Under the pieces are notes generated by a model. The model saw nothing but the letters and a program-made list of their open reading frames with translations. It was not told where the DNA came from and searched no databases. Made by a program: the position numbers and the translations under genes. This document shows positions 8,229 to 17,447 of a stretch of DNA of 64,000 nt, piece by piece; within the stretch, counting starts at the first letter, position 1; the number at the start of each line of letters is the position of its first letter. The DNA is from Candidatus Kuenenia stuttgartensis (GTDB lineage Bacteria; Planctomycetota; Planctomycetia; Pirellulales; UBA1268): contig CAMDDJ010000001.1 in assembly GCA_945891385.1 (NCBI GenBank), positions 154,921 to 218,920 on the forward strand. Direction: 5' to 3'.

Positions 8229-9169
8229 GGCAGCATCTCCTCGATGGGCGGCGCGAGGGTCGCGATCTCGTTCGGCCCCAGATTCGCAAGCACTGCGGCG
8301 CGGGCCAGGCCGGCTTCATACACGGCAACACGGGCGGCCGCTGTGAGCGGTGCTGGAGGAAGCTCATGCCTGCGGGCGGCTTCCACCACGAATGCGTGCT
8401 GGTCGGCAAATGGCATCGATCTCGGCCACGGGAAATCCTCGGCCTGCTGCCACCGGCGATAAAATGCCTTCCAGGCAGTCTGGTAGAGGCCGTAGCGGCC
8501 GCGGTTGACCGATTCCCAAACGATTCGTTCCGCCCGCACGAGAAACTCGAGGCGATCGTCATCGGCAGTCCGGTCGATGGCCGCAAGCAGCGGTCTAGCA
8601 GTGCACGCTGTTTCACGCGCGGCGAATGGTAGGGTGGCCCAAGCCCTCCGCAGCGGCTCAACGGCCTGGAGGTGGAGCACCGCCCGGGAGTCGTTGCGGG
8701 CAAAAGACTGCGATGCAAGGCCACCGACGATCGGCCAGTCTCTGTCCCGATCGGTTTTTTTCATTCGCGTCACGGTATCCCGATCGGCGAAGTCGGGATC
8801 AGCAGCGTCCGCGGTCCAGTGTTTCACGCGCGGCGGGCGACCGAAGAAATCGACGTGATGGTCAGGCCCGCCCCCCTCCGTACGCACCGATAGATGTGAT
8901 GTCCAGCCTCCCGCGATCCACTCGGCTTCGAGCGGGGCCCCGAAAATGGAGCGGTATCGGACCACCCACGGAGGCAGCGAGGCTTCATGGCGAATGAACA
9001 GGCTCCGGACTCTCTCCGCCTGATCCGGAGGCACAATCCAATCCGAGTCCTTGGTGGTTTGCTGCAGTCCGTAGTGAACGCACGCCATCCCGCTCGTGAT
9101 CGCGAAGCGAATGCCCGAAGCCCGCAGATCGATCCGCAAGGTGTTCAGGAAGTCGAGCGGTGTCTGCAT
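8225..9169 (-). CDS. Nucleotidyltransferase-fold protein of unknown role
   Basis: 314 residues. Near residues 25–45 it has the pattern of minimal nucleotidyltransferases: AITSGMACVHYG followed by TTKDSDWIV, where D-S-D would be the metal-binding aspartates. A basic, aromatic-rich helical region follows to the C-terminus. A GTG 33 bases further upstream could extend it, but the ATG at 9169 is preceded by GAGG at 6 bases and is preferred. It overlaps the small gene downstream by ATGA. The sequence is visibly less GC-rich than the metabolic genes around it, compatible with an acquired cargo gene. Antibiotic-modifying, AbiEii-like and housekeeping roles are all possible. Confidence 0.7.
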   Translation of the reverse strand: MQTPLDFLNTLRIDLRASGIRFAITSGMACVHYGLQQTTKDSDWIVPPDQAERVRSLFIRHEASLPPWVVRYRSIFGAPLEAEWIAGGWTSHLSVRTEGGGPDHHVDFFGRPPRVKHWTADAADPDFADRDTVTRMKKTDRDRDWPIVGGLASQSFARNDSRAVLHLQAVEPLRRAWATLPFAARETACTARPLLAAIDRTADDDRLEFLVRAERIVWESVNRGRYGLYQTAWKAFYRRWQQAEDFPWPRSMPFADQHAFVVEAARRHELPPAPLTAAARVAVYEAGLARAAVLANLGPNEIATLAPPIEEMLP

Positions 9170-9328
9170 GAAAACCTCGATCCCGGCGCTCTCGATCGGC
9201 ACGCCGTCGAGACTCCGCGCATCCTAATAGGATAGCCCGATCAACGGCACTTTCACCACGTACGGCACCCGAGCTCTGCCGCGGGTCGCAGGGTAGAATG
9301 CGGGGTCGTGAGAGGAGCCCGGATCGTG

Positions 9329-11272
9329 ATGCAGCGTGGACGAATCCTGGTCGGTGTCCTGCTCGTGGCCGCTGGGCCGATGGCCGCCGCGGCTGACGAG
9401 GATGCTGCCGAGATCGCCCGGTGGCAGGAGACCTTCGCTGCCAAGGTGCGGCCGCTGTTCGAGGCGAAGTGTCTGGCGTGTCATGCGGGCCCGGAGTCGG
9501 AGGGTGACTTCGACCTGGCGGCGGTGATGGCGGCCGAGCAGCCGGCCGAGCAGGGCATGGCCTGGGATCGGGTGGCGGCTCGGGTGCGGCTCAACGAGAT
9601 GCCGCCTCCGGGCAGCCCCGGCCTCTCCGATCCGGAGAAGGGCCTGCTCCACCGCTGGCTCGATGGCCGGCCGGGCCGCAATCTCTGCGAACAGCTCGCC
9701 AGCGACGAGACGAAGAGCTGGTATCGCGGCCAGGTGATGAGCCGGCGGCTGACCCACGCCGAATACGAGGGCATGATCGCGGCGATCGTCGGGGTCGATC
9801 TCGATCCTGCGAGGAATCTGCCGCCGGATGGCGCCGGCGGCGAGGGGTTCGACACGACCGGCGACACGCTGTTTCTCTCGCCGATCCACCTCGAGCGGTA
9901 TCTTGCCGCCGCCGACGAGGTCGTGGAGACGGTGCTGACCGACGAGATGCCACCGGCCGATGCACCCGAGCGGGCGGGTTGGGAGCGGTGGGTGGGGGTG
10001 GGCTTCGAACCGACGGCGGCGAACGTCCGCGACCGGCTCGCGAGCTTTGCCACCGCCGCCTGGCGACGGCGGGTGACCGACGAGGAACTCGACCGGCTCG
10101 CAGCCCTCGCCGAGGCGACGGCCGCACTCCCTGAGGCACGGCCGCTCGACGGCCTCCGGCAGGCCTGCAAGGCGGTGCTCGTGTCGCCGAACTTTCTCTA
10201 CCTCGTCGAGACCGTCCAGGCCGGGGGCGTCGAGCCGCTCGCGCCGCGGCAGCTCGCCACGCGACTGGCCGTGTTTCTCTGGGCATCACTGCCCGACGAC
10301 GAACTCCTGCGGCTGGCCGACGAGGGCCGGCTCACCGACGACGACGTGCTCAGGGAGCAGGTGCGGCGGATGCTCCGCGACCCGCGGAGTCGAAGCCTGG
10401 CCGAGGCGTTCGGCCTGCAATGGCTTGAGCTCGGCGGCTTCGCCCAGCGGGTGGCGGCCGACCGGAGCCTGTTTCCTGAAGTCGACGACCCGCTCGTTTC
10501 CGACTTTCGCGAGGAGACGATCCGCGTCGTGCACCGAGTGTTCGCCACCGATGCGAGCCTCCTCGAACTGATCGCGGCCGATGAGACCCCGCTCAACGCC
10601 CGGCTGGCCGTCCACTATGGCCTGTCTGAGCCGGAGCAGGTGGGAGCCGACGGCTGGGGCGTGGTCCCACTCGCCGACGGCCGCCGCGGCGGCGTGCTGA
10701 CGACGGCGGCGGTGCTTGCGACCACGTCGTATCCCCGCCGGACGAGTCCGGTGCTTCGTGGCCAATGGGTGCTCGGTCAGCTGCTCGGCGGGCGGGTGCC
10801 GCCGCCACCGCCGGGCGTGCCGCCGCTGCCGGAGCCCCACGAGGGCGAGGAAAGCCAAACGCTCCGGCAGCGGCTCGAGGCGCACCGCTCGAATCCGTCC
10901 TGCGCCACCTGCCATGATCGGATGGATCCGCTCGGCTTCGGCCTCGAAAATTACGACCCGCTCGGCCGCTGGCGGACCACCGACGCCGGCCAGCCGATCG
11001 ACGCCTCGGGCACGCTCCCCTCGGGCGCGAGCTTTGCCGGCCCGGAGGAGCTCAAGGCCCGGTTGCTGGATCGTCGCGACGAGTTCATCCGCCACGTGTC
11101 CCGCAAGCTGCTCGGCTTCGCGCTCGGCCGCCAGCTCGACGAATTCGACCAGTGCGTGGTGAAGCGGACGGCTGAACGACTGGCCGCCGCCGACTACCGG
11201 TCCGGCCTCCTCGTCGAGGAAATCGTGCTCAGCCACCCCTTCCGGCACCGATACCATAAAATGGAGGACTGA
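9329..11272 (+). CDS. DUF1592/DUF1588/DUF1585 cytochrome c-type protein
   Basis: 647 residues from the ATG at 9329, which is preceded by AGGAG; a GTG at 9308 is less likely. A signal peptide ([21 protein letters not shown]) leads into a planctomycete cytochrome c domain with the heme motif CLACH. DUF1587/DUF1595/DUF1592-type segments follow ([49 protein letters not shown]). The DUF1588 segment is [20 protein letters not shown] with [19 protein letters not shown], and a C-terminal DUF1585 segment ends in SHPFRHR. Such proteins nearly always stand next to a DUF1552 gene, as here, and are believed to form a periplasmic oxidative system. The substrate is unknown. Confidence 0.93.
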   Translation: MQRGRILVGVLLVAAGPMAAAADEDAAEIARWQETFAAKVRPLFEAKCLACHAGPESEGDFDLAAVMAAEQPAEQGMAWDRVAARVRLNEMPPPGSPGLSDPEKGLLHRWLDGRPGRNLCEQLASDETKSWYRGQVMSRRLTHAEYEGMIAAIVGVDLDPARNLPPDGAGGEGFDTTGDTLFLSPIHLERYLAAADEVVETVLTDEMPPADAPERAGWERWVGVGFEPTAANVRDRLASFATAAWRRRVTDEELDRLAALAEATAALPEARPLDGLRQACKAVLVSPNFLYLVETVQAGGVEPLAPRQLATRLAVFLWASLPDDELLRLADEGRLTDDDVLREQVRRMLRDPRSRSLAEAFGLQWLELGGFAQRVAADRSLFPEVDDPLVSDFREETIRVVHRVFATDASLLELIAADETPLNARLAVHYGLSEPEQVGADGWGVVPLADGRRGGVLTTAAVLATTSYPRRTSPVLRGQWVLGQLLGGRVPPPPPGVPPLPEPHEGEESQTLRQRLEAHRSNPSCATCHDRMDPLGFGLENYDPLGRWRTTDAGQPIDASGTLPSGASFAGPEELKARLLDRRDEFIRHVSRKLLGFALGRQLDEFDQCVVKRTAERLAAADYRSGLLVEEIVLSHPFRHRYHKMED

Positions 11273-11309
11273 GCCGGGGCTGGCCGCCCCCTCGCGAAGG
11301 TTTTCAACC

Positions 11310-12668
11310 ATGCGATTCCGATCACCCGCCCCTGGCATCGAACTCTCCCGCCGCCGGTTTCTCCGGGGGACGGGCGTGGCGCTCGCGCTGCCGTTCATGG
11401 CCTCCTGGCCGGGCCGGGCGGCGGCGGCGATCGGCGGGGCCGCCCCGCGGCGGAGTGCCTTCCTCTACTTTCCCAACGGCGCTGCCATGAAGGACTGGGT
11501 GCCTGAGGCGACTGGTTCCGACTTCGCCTTGCCCTACTCGCTCGAACCGCTCGCAGCCGTCCGCGACCAGGTGCTCGTGATCTCCGGCCTCGACAAGCCG
11601 AACTCACGGCAGGGCGACGGCCACTATGCGAAGACGGCGAATTTCCTGACCGGGATGCCGGTGGCGAAGACGACCGGGGCCGAGCTCTCGAGCGGCGGGG
11701 TCTCGGTGGATCAGCTGATCGCCCGGTCGCTGGCGGGCCAGACCCCGCTGCCGTCGCTTGAACTGAGCACCGAGCCGATCGTGTCGGGGGTCGATAGCAA
11801 CGTCGGCTTCACGCGGATCTACGGTGGCCACATCTCCTGGGAGTCGGCCTCCCGGCCGCTCACCCGCGAACTCGATCCGCGGATGGTCTGGGAGCGGCTG
11901 TTCGGCGGCAGCGTCTCGCTCGATGCCCGCGGCCGCCAGTTGCGGGGCAACCTGCTCGATCACGTGCTCGCCGACGCCCGCGACGTTCGCCGAAAGCTCT
12001 CCCGCGACGACCGGCCGAAGTTCGATGAGTTTCTCGATTCGGTCCGGGCCGTGGAACAGCGGCTCGACCACGCCGCCCAGGAGGATCGTCCGCCGCCCGA
12101 TCCGGCGGCGCTGGGCGTGACGCCGCCGGCCGGCATTCCCCGCGAGCCCCGCGACCATGTCGCGCTGATGCTCGACATGCTCGTGCTCGCCTTCCGCACC
12201 GACTCGACGCGGGTGGCCTCGTTCATGTTTGCCAACGACGTGTCAGGACGAAACTTCTCATTCCTCGACGGCGTCAAGGGTGGCCATCACGAGATGTCGC
12301 ATCACGAGGGGAAGCCCGAGAAGCTCGAGCAATACCGGCGGATCACCCGCTGGCATGTTGAGCAGTTCGCAGGGTTGGTCGCCCGACTGGCCGCGATTCC
12401 CGAGGGGGATGGCACGCTGCTCGACTCGACGATGCTGCTCTGCGGATCGAGCATGTCCGACGGCAACTCCCACAGCCCCGACAACCTGCCGATCCTCGTG
12501 GCCGGCGGCGGTGGCGGCACGCTGATCGGCGGCCGGCATCTCGCGTTCGAGGGCGACCGGCCGCTCTGCGACCTCCACCTCGCGCTGGCCCGGCGGATGG
12601 GCCTGGCGATCGACTCCTTCGGCGACAGCACCGCTCCGCTGCCGGATCTCGGCCCCGACGAGGCCTGA
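11310..12668 (+). CDS. DUF1552 Tat-exported protein
   Basis: 452 residues. The N-terminus carries a twin-arginine signal (LSRRRFLRGTGVALALPFMA), so the folded protein is exported by the Tat system. The DUF1552 hallmarks are AFLYFPNGAAMKDWVPE, SGLDKPNS, SVDQLIA, SFMFANDVSGRNF and GHHEMSHHEG, followed by the metal-binding-like segment SSMSDGNSHSPDNLPIL. It starts 37 bases after the DUF1592 gene and is certainly its partner. The alkaline-phosphatase-like pattern near the C-terminus suggests a metal-dependent hydrolase fold, but the reaction is not established. Its stop is 5 bases from the stop of the convergent DUF255 gene. Confidence 0.93.
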   Translation: MRFRSPAPGIELSRRRFLRGTGVALALPFMASWPGRAAAAIGGAAPRRSAFLYFPNGAAMKDWVPEATGSDFALPYSLEPLAAVRDQVLVISGLDKPNSRQGDGHYAKTANFLTGMPVAKTTGAELSSGGVSVDQLIARSLAGQTPLPSLELSTEPIVSGVDSNVGFTRIYGGHISWESASRPLTRELDPRMVWERLFGGSVSLDARGRQLRGNLLDHVLADARDVRRKLSRDDRPKFDEFLDSVRAVEQRLDHAAQEDRPPPDPAALGVTPPAGIPREPRDHVALMLDMLVLAFRTDSTRVASFMFANDVSGRNFSFLDGVKGGHHEMSHHEGKPEKLEQYRRITRWHVEQFAGLVARLAAIPEGDGTLLDSTMLLCGSSMSDGNSHSPDNLPILVAGGGGGTLIGGRHLAFEGDRPLCDLHLALARRMGLAIDSFGDSTAPLPDLGPDEA

Positions 12669-12673
12669 CGGGC

Positions 12674-14902
12674 TCACTCAGGCAGTCGCGCGGCCTCCGG
12701 ATCGAGCAGCCGCCTGACCTCGGCCGGGTCGTTCGTGGGCGGATGGCAGGTCTCGCCGGTGCAGACGAAGGCCTGCGCGGGCTTCTCAGGGTCGGGCTTG
12801 CCGCCTGCGGCTCCCGCCTGGGGCACGAGCCGGGCGAGGGGTGAGAGTTGGGCGAGCCGTTCGTCGCCGTCGGCGAGGAGCAGGATCCAGTTCGTGGCTC
12901 GGCTCTTCCAGACCGCCTCCACGAGCGCCGCCGTGTCAGGGGCGGAGCGCCGGCCGGCGATCACGACGTGGGTCGCTGGGAGCGCGAGACGGTCGCGTTC
13001 CACGAGCAGGGCGAGGGCCGCGGTCGGGGTCTGGTCGATCCGGCCGCGAAGCGCGGCCACGAGCCGCTCGGCCCGCTCGAATCGGGCCGGCTCATCGAGG
13101 ATCACGGCCAGCCGGCGGAGGTTGGCCAGCGACACCGCGTTGGCCGAGGGCACGGCCTCGTCACGGTCGGGCTTGGGCCGCACGATCAGCAGGGAGTCGC
13201 CGGCCGGGGCGGCGAAGTAGCCGCCGGCCTCGTCGTCCCAGAGGAGCGCATCCTGCCGGTCTTGCAGGGCCACCGCCTGCGCGAGTCGATCGGGGTCGAA
13301 CGAGGCTTCGTAGAGGTCGAGCAGCCCGCGGATCAGAAACGCGTAGTCGTCGGCGAAGCCGCCGCGGAGCGGGCCATCGCCCTGACGGGCATGGCCGAGG
13401 CTGCCGTCGGGGCTGACGAGATCGCGGTGCATTCGATCGGCGGCCGCATCGGCAGCGTCGAGATAGGCCGGGTCGCCGAGCAGCTGGTAGCCGCGGGCGA
13501 GGGCCGAGATCATCAGCCCATTCGACGCGGTGATCAGCGTCGCGTCGACGGCGGGGCGGGGCCGATCGTCGCGGGCCGCCACGAGGAGCCGGCGGGAGTG
13601 TTCGAGTTCGGTGGCTGCTTCTGTCACCGAAAGGCCGAAGGCGGCAGCCGTCTCGGCGAGCGTGTGCCGCTCGAAGAGCACGCTGCCCCGAATCGCTTCA
13701 GTGGCCTCGGGGCCGTAGCGATCGCAGAAGCGGGCGGCCCGCTCGGCGTCCAGCACCTGCTCGATCTGGTCGCGGGTCCAGCGATAGAAGGCACCTTCCT
13801 CCGGCTCGGTCGCGGTCGAGTTCGGCAGGCTGTCGGCGTCGATTGCGGCGTGGAACCCGCCACCGGGCGCGGCGAGGTCCCGCAGGGCGGCGTCGAGCAG
13901 GCCGCGGGCTGTGGCCGCGAAGGCGGCGTCGTTCGTGGCCTGGAAGCCGCGCAGGTACGTCATCGCCAACTGGGCCTGATCGACCAGAAGCTGCTCAAAG
14001 TGCGGCTCCCGCCAGGCGGCGTCGGTCGCGTAGCGATGAAAGCCGCCACCAAGCTGATCGCGAATGCCCCCGGCCGCCATCGCCCGGAGCGTAGCCACGG
14101 CCATCGCCGCGGGTGCTCGGTCGCCGCCGTCGGCCGGCGGGGCGCCGGCGACATGAAAGAGAAACTCGACCGCGGCCGGGCGGGGAAACTTCGGCGGACC
14201 GCCGAAGCCCCCGTTCCGAGAATCGAATTCGGCCCGCAGGGTCTCGAGGGCGCGGGCATGCACCCCGGCCGAGTCGGACTCGTCTGTGCCCACGGGAGCC
14301 GCGAAGAGATTCGTGAGCGCCGCCCGCGTCTCCCGTCCGCTCGCCACGACTCCCGCGCGGTCCGTCGTCCAGGCCTCCACCACCTCCGCGAGCACCGTGC
14401 GGAACCCGGGCCGACCGGGCCGGTCGGCGGTGGCGAAGTAGGTGCCGCCCGCGAACGGTTCTCCGTCGGGCGTCAGCCAGACCGAAAGCGGCCAGCCTCC
14501 GCGGCCCGTCGTGGCCTGAACGAAGGTCATGTAGATCTGATCGACGTCGGGTCGCTCGTCGCGATCGACTTTGATGCAGACGAAATGCTCGTTGAGGTAG
14601 GCAGCCGTCTCAGGATCTCGGAACGATTCGCGAGCCATCACATGACACCAGTGGCAGCTCGAGAAGCCGATCGAGAGAAAGACCGGCTGGCCGCGGCGAC
14701 GTGCCGCGTCGAACGCCTCCGGTCCCCAGGGCTGCCAGTCCACCGGATCGTCGGCATGGTCGCGGAGGTAGGGCGATGGGGAGTCGGCGAGCCCGTTGCC
14801 GCCCCGCTCGGCGGCGACCGTCGGGGCCAGGCCTGCCAGGATCACCGCCGCGGCTACCAGCCAGGCGATCCCAATGCGAGGGCGAGACGACGAGGCAATC
14901 AT
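12674..14902 (-). CDS. DUF255 (YyaL/SSP411-like) thioredoxin-fold protein, exported
   Basis: 742 residues if it starts at the ATG at 14902, which gives a good signal peptide (PRIGIAWLVAAAVILAGLAP). The DUF255 domain follows at once: SPYLRDHADDPVDWQPWG, a thioredoxin-like CHWC in SSCHWCHVMARESF, VDRDERPDVDQIY and GGWPLSVWLTPDG. The rest is an alpha/alpha-barrel resembling N-acylglucosamine 2-epimerases (GGGFHRYATDA, DALLWDDEAGGYF). An in-frame ATG at 14950 would add 16 residues, but those codons fall in a repeat also found at 62466, and its GGAGGAG abuts the ATG with no spacing, so I reject it. YyaL relatives are usually cytosolic; an exported form is notable. Biochemical function is unclear. 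Confidence 0.9.
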   Translation of the reverse strand: MIASSSRPRIGIAWLVAAAVILAGLAPTVAAERGGNGLADSPSPYLRDHADDPVDWQPWGPEAFDAARRRGQPVFLSIGFSSCHWCHVMARESFRDPETAAYLNEHFVCIKVDRDERPDVDQIYMTFVQATTGRGGWPLSVWLTPDGEPFAGGTYFATADRPGRPGFRTVLAEVVEAWTTDRAGVVASGRETRAALTNLFAAPVGTDESDSAGVHARALETLRAEFDSRNGGFGGPPKFPRPAAVEFLFHVAGAPPADGGDRAPAAMAVATLRAMAAGGIRDQLGGGFHRYATDAAWREPHFEQLLVDQAQLAMTYLRGFQATNDAAFAATARGLLDAALRDLAAPGGGFHAAIDADSLPNSTATEPEEGAFYRWTRDQIEQVLDAERAARFCDRYGPEATEAIRGSVLFERHTLAETAAAFGLSVTEAATELEHSRRLLVAARDDRPRPAVDATLITASNGLMISALARGYQLLGDPAYLDAADAAADRMHRDLVSPDGSLGHARQGDGPLRGGFADDYAFLIRGLLDLYEASFDPDRLAQAVALQDRQDALLWDDEAGGYFAAPAGDSLLIVRPKPDRDEAVPSANAVSLANLRRLAVILDEPARFERAERLVAALRGRIDQTPTAALALLVERDRLALPATHVVIAGRRSAPDTAALVEAVWKSRATNWILLLADGDERLAQLSPLARLVPQAGAAGGKPDPEKPAQAFVCTGETCHPPTNDPAEVRRLLDPEAARLPE

Positions 14903-14917
14903 GAGCTGCAGGAGGCT

Positions 14918-14949
14918 CGGTTTCCTAGGCCGCTCGATTGGCACGGGCA
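14918..14949 (-). repeat. Dispersed 32-bp repeat, copy 1
   Basis: On the plus strand this reads CGGTTTCCTA, then G, then GCCGCTCGATTGGCACGGGC and A. It matches 62466–62497 at 31 of 32 positions. Weaker similarity continues outward past 14949. It lies 16 bases upstream of the preferred start of the minus-strand DUF255 gene; the other copy lies about 150 bases upstream of a minus-strand ALDH gene in the same relative orientation. Confidence 0.7.
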
Positions 14950-15053
14950 TCTCCTCCCACCATGGAAGTCCCGAACTTCCCCGAATGACCCGAGGGTGAA
15001 CGAGAGGTCCTCGGCGACGGGCCTTCCTGGTTGCTAAGATACCCGGCGGTTTC

Positions 15054-15077
15054 GAGAAACCCACGGCTGGGTTTTTC
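15054..15077 (+). promoter_or_regulatory. Terminator-like hairpin in the 5' leader of the CRTAC1-like gene
   Basis: GAGAAACCC pairs with GGGTTTTTC across a six-base loop (nine pairs, one G-U), and the 3' arm carries a run of five T. It ends 21 bases before the ATG at 15098, just ahead of the GGGGGAGG ribosome-binding site. An extended −10-like TGCTAAGAT at 15032–15040 lies just upstream, which would place the hairpin at the very 5' end of the transcript. It may be an attenuator, an mRNA-stabilising stem, or a terminator of transcription from the left. Confidence 0.4.
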
Positions 15078-15097
15078 GGGTGTCGGGGGAGGAAATC

Positions 15098-17434
15098 ATG
15101 CGAAGGTTGCTTGCCGGCGGCGGTGGCCGCGCGGTTGCGTGTGTGGCGTCGCTGTGGGTGGTTTCGCCTGCCGTTCGGGCGGGCGATCCCCCTCCACTCG
15201 TGCGGAATCTGTTGACCCGGATCGAGCAGCATGAGGCGGAGGCCTTTCCGCTCGAGCGGCAGGCTCGCACGCTCGAAAGCAAGGGACTCGTACCGTTCTG
15301 GGATCGGATGAACGCGGCGGATCCCGACAGTCGCTTCGACGTCTTGGCGAACGTAGGACTCGAGTCGCTCCGGTGGGGCCAAGCCGGCGAGGTGGTCAGC
15401 TACGACCTCGGCATCGAAGAGACCCGCTACCAGGCTGGCGGCCCGGTCGTCGATGCGGCCGGGTGGCGGGCCGCCCTGGAGGATCTCCGGACGGCGGGCT
15501 ACCGGATCACACACTCCGACTGGCATCAGGAGCGGTTTGAAATCGACGCCGACGGTCGGCGGATCTCCGATACGCGGTTCACCATCCAGGGCAGCCGGGC
15601 CGACGGGCGGGACCGGCTCGAGGTAAAGGCCACGGTGAGGGTGCGGTGGCGGGAGTCTGGAGACGGATTCGTGCCCGACGCAGTGGAGGTGCTCGAGGCC
15701 AAGGTGCGGCGGCGGTCGGCCCCGATGTCGTTCACCCAGTGGCTGCGGGTGCGGCTGGCGCCGTTGCTCCTCGAGCAGAACAAGCCGATCGAGATCGACT
15801 ACGGCGCGACCTACGCCCATGACCTCGACGGCGACCAATACCCTGACCTGCTCCAGGCCGGCAGCGACACGATCCTCTGGAACGAGGCCGGACGGTCCTT
15901 CAAGGCGGGGCCGTTTCTGCCGCGGGAGGCCGAGGCCCGGGTGAGTCGGGTCGGGCTCGTCGCCGACGTCGATGGTGACGGGATCGTCGACTGGATCTGC
16001 GACAACGCGGTGCGGAAGCGGCTGGAGTGGCATCGTGGCCGGTCGAACGTGGTGCCCGGGAAACCTCCCTTCGAGTCCGAGCCCCACGAGATCCCCATGA
16101 AGGGCCTGTTCAAGAATGTCTCGGCGATCACGGCGGGCGACATCGACCGCGACGGCGACCTCGACCTCTACGTGAGCCAATACCGCACGCCGCAAGACTC
16201 GATGCCCGAGCGGTATTGGGACGCCAACGACGGCTACGGCAACCTCCTCTTGGTCAACGACGGCAAGGGTGGCTTCCGCGACGACACCGAAGCGGCCGGG
16301 CTGGCCCCGAAGCAATATCGCCGCACCTATTCCGCCTCGTTCGTGGATCTCGACGGCGATGGCGATCAGGATCTGGTCGTCGTCTCCGACTTCTGCGGCA
16401 CCGATCTCTACCTCAATGACGGCCGCGGCCGCTTTCAGGACATCACCGAGACCGGGCTCGACTCGCCCCGCACCTTCGGGATGTCGCACACCTTCGCCGA
16501 CTACGATTACGACGGCCGACTCGACTTCTTCGTGACCGGGATGAGTTCGACCACGTCTCGAAGGCTCGAGCGGATGCAGGCCTTCCCCGCCGGCTACGAC
16601 GACGCCAACGAGATGCGGGCGGTCATGGGCTACGGCAACCGGATGTACCTCGGCCAGGCCGACGGTCGGTTCGCCGAGCCGGCCTACAAGGACGCCGTGG
16701 CCCGGACCGGCTGGTCGTGGGGGTCGGTCTCGTTTGACTTCGACAACGACGGCGATGACGACATCTATGTGGCCAACGGCCACGTCTCGGGCAAGAGCAC
16801 CGAGGATTACTGCAGCAACTTCTGGTGCCACGACATCTATCTCTTACCCGGTGTTCAGGGTGACGACATGAAGTCGTACCTCGATGCGATCCCGAACCGG
16901 GCCCAGATCTCCTGGGACGGCTTCCAGGTGAATTCGCTGCTCGTCAATCAGGCCGGCCGGGGTTTCCAGGACCTCGGCTCTATGCTCGACGTCGGCTTCG
17001 ACTACGACAGCCGCCAGGCGATCGCCACCGACCTCGACCTCGATGGCCGGGTCGATCTCGTGATCGCGAGGCAGCCGGAGGATCTGCTCGCGCCGGCGAG
17101 CGACGAAAAGGCCTGGACGTCGCTGATGCTCTACAAGAACAGCCTGCCCGAGGCGGCCGAACGGGGCTGGATCGGCGTCACGCTCTCCGGGGCGGCCGGG
17201 GTCTCACCGCTCGGGGCCACCGTGCTCCTCGAGACCGATCGGGGCGTCCGCCGGCAGGTCGTGGTGTCAGGGGATTCGTTCCTCTGCCAGCACCCGGCGC
17301 AGAAGCACTTCGGGATCGAGCCGGGCACGGCCGTGAAGTCGCTCACGGTCGTGTGGCCGAACGGCACCCAGACTGTGCTTTCAACGCCCGAGCCTGGCCG
17401 GTACCACGCCGTCGCACCGCCCCCGAGCCGGTGA
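15098..17434 (+). CDS. CRTAC1-like FG-GAP/VCBS repeat protein with ASPIC/UnbV domain
   Basis: 778 residues with an N-terminal signal peptide (MRRLLAGGGGRAVACVASLW) after an ideal GGAGG. About 250 residues of unassigned sequence precede a beta-propeller of calcium-binding FG-GAP/VCBS repeats: DLDGDQYPDLL, DVDGDGIVDWI, DIDRDGDLDLYV, DLDGDGDQDLVVV, DYDYDGRLDFFV, DFDNDGDDDIYV and DLDLDGRVDLVI. The C-terminus is an ASPIC/UnbV domain (GAAGVSPLGATVLLETDRGV … VVWPNGTQ). These are secreted proteins thought to mediate adhesion or surface binding; planctomycetes have many. It is divergent from the DUF255 gene and convergent, by 13 bases, with the haloperoxidase gene. Confidence 0.92.
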   Translation: MRRLLAGGGGRAVACVASLWVVSPAVRAGDPPPLVRNLLTRIEQHEAEAFPLERQARTLESKGLVPFWDRMNAADPDSRFDVLANVGLESLRWGQAGEVVSYDLGIEETRYQAGGPVVDAAGWRAALEDLRTAGYRITHSDWHQERFEIDADGRRISDTRFTIQGSRADGRDRLEVKATVRVRWRESGDGFVPDAVEVLEAKVRRRSAPMSFTQWLRVRLAPLLLEQNKPIEIDYGATYAHDLDGDQYPDLLQAGSDTILWNEAGRSFKAGPFLPREAEARVSRVGLVADVDGDGIVDWICDNAVRKRLEWHRGRSNVVPGKPPFESEPHEIPMKGLFKNVSAITAGDIDRDGDLDLYVSQYRTPQDSMPERYWDANDGYGNLLLVNDGKGGFRDDTEAAGLAPKQYRRTYSASFVDLDGDGDQDLVVVSDFCGTDLYLNDGRGRFQDITETGLDSPRTFGMSHTFADYDYDGRLDFFVTGMSSTTSRRLERMQAFPAGYDDANEMRAVMGYGNRMYLGQADGRFAEPAYKDAVARTGWSWGSVSFDFDNDGDDDIYVANGHVSGKSTEDYCSNFWCHDIYLLPGVQGDDMKSYLDAIPNRAQISWDGFQVNSLLVNQAGRGFQDLGSMLDVGFDYDSRQAIATDLDLDGRVDLVIARQPEDLLAPASDEKAWTSLMLYKNSLPEAAERGWIGVTLSGAAGVSPLGATVLLETDRGVRRQVVVSGDSFLCQHPAQKHFGIEPGTAVKSLTVVWPNGTQTVLSTPEPGRYHAVAPPPSR

Positions 17435-17447
17435 GGTGACCGTCGGG

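Noticed and set aside
8007-9169. Classification as a MNT–HEPN toxin–antitoxin pair
   Set aside because: The small protein lacks the RxxxxH motif of HEPN toxins, and the transferase is larger than MNT antitoxins.
9170-9328. Possible tRNA or small RNA in the gap before the DUF1592 gene
   Set aside because: No cloverleaf, conserved TTCGA-type arm or strong hairpin could be traced.
12848-15037. A 729-residue plus-strand reading frame
   Set aside because: Antisense shadow of the DUF255 gene, whose motifs are unambiguous.
14903-16831. Upstream extension that would make the DUF255 protein a 1385-residue fusion
   Set aside because: The extension is antisense to the CRTAC1-like gene and has no domain sense. 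The PEP-CTERM fusions differ because both sides of each junction are recognisable protein.
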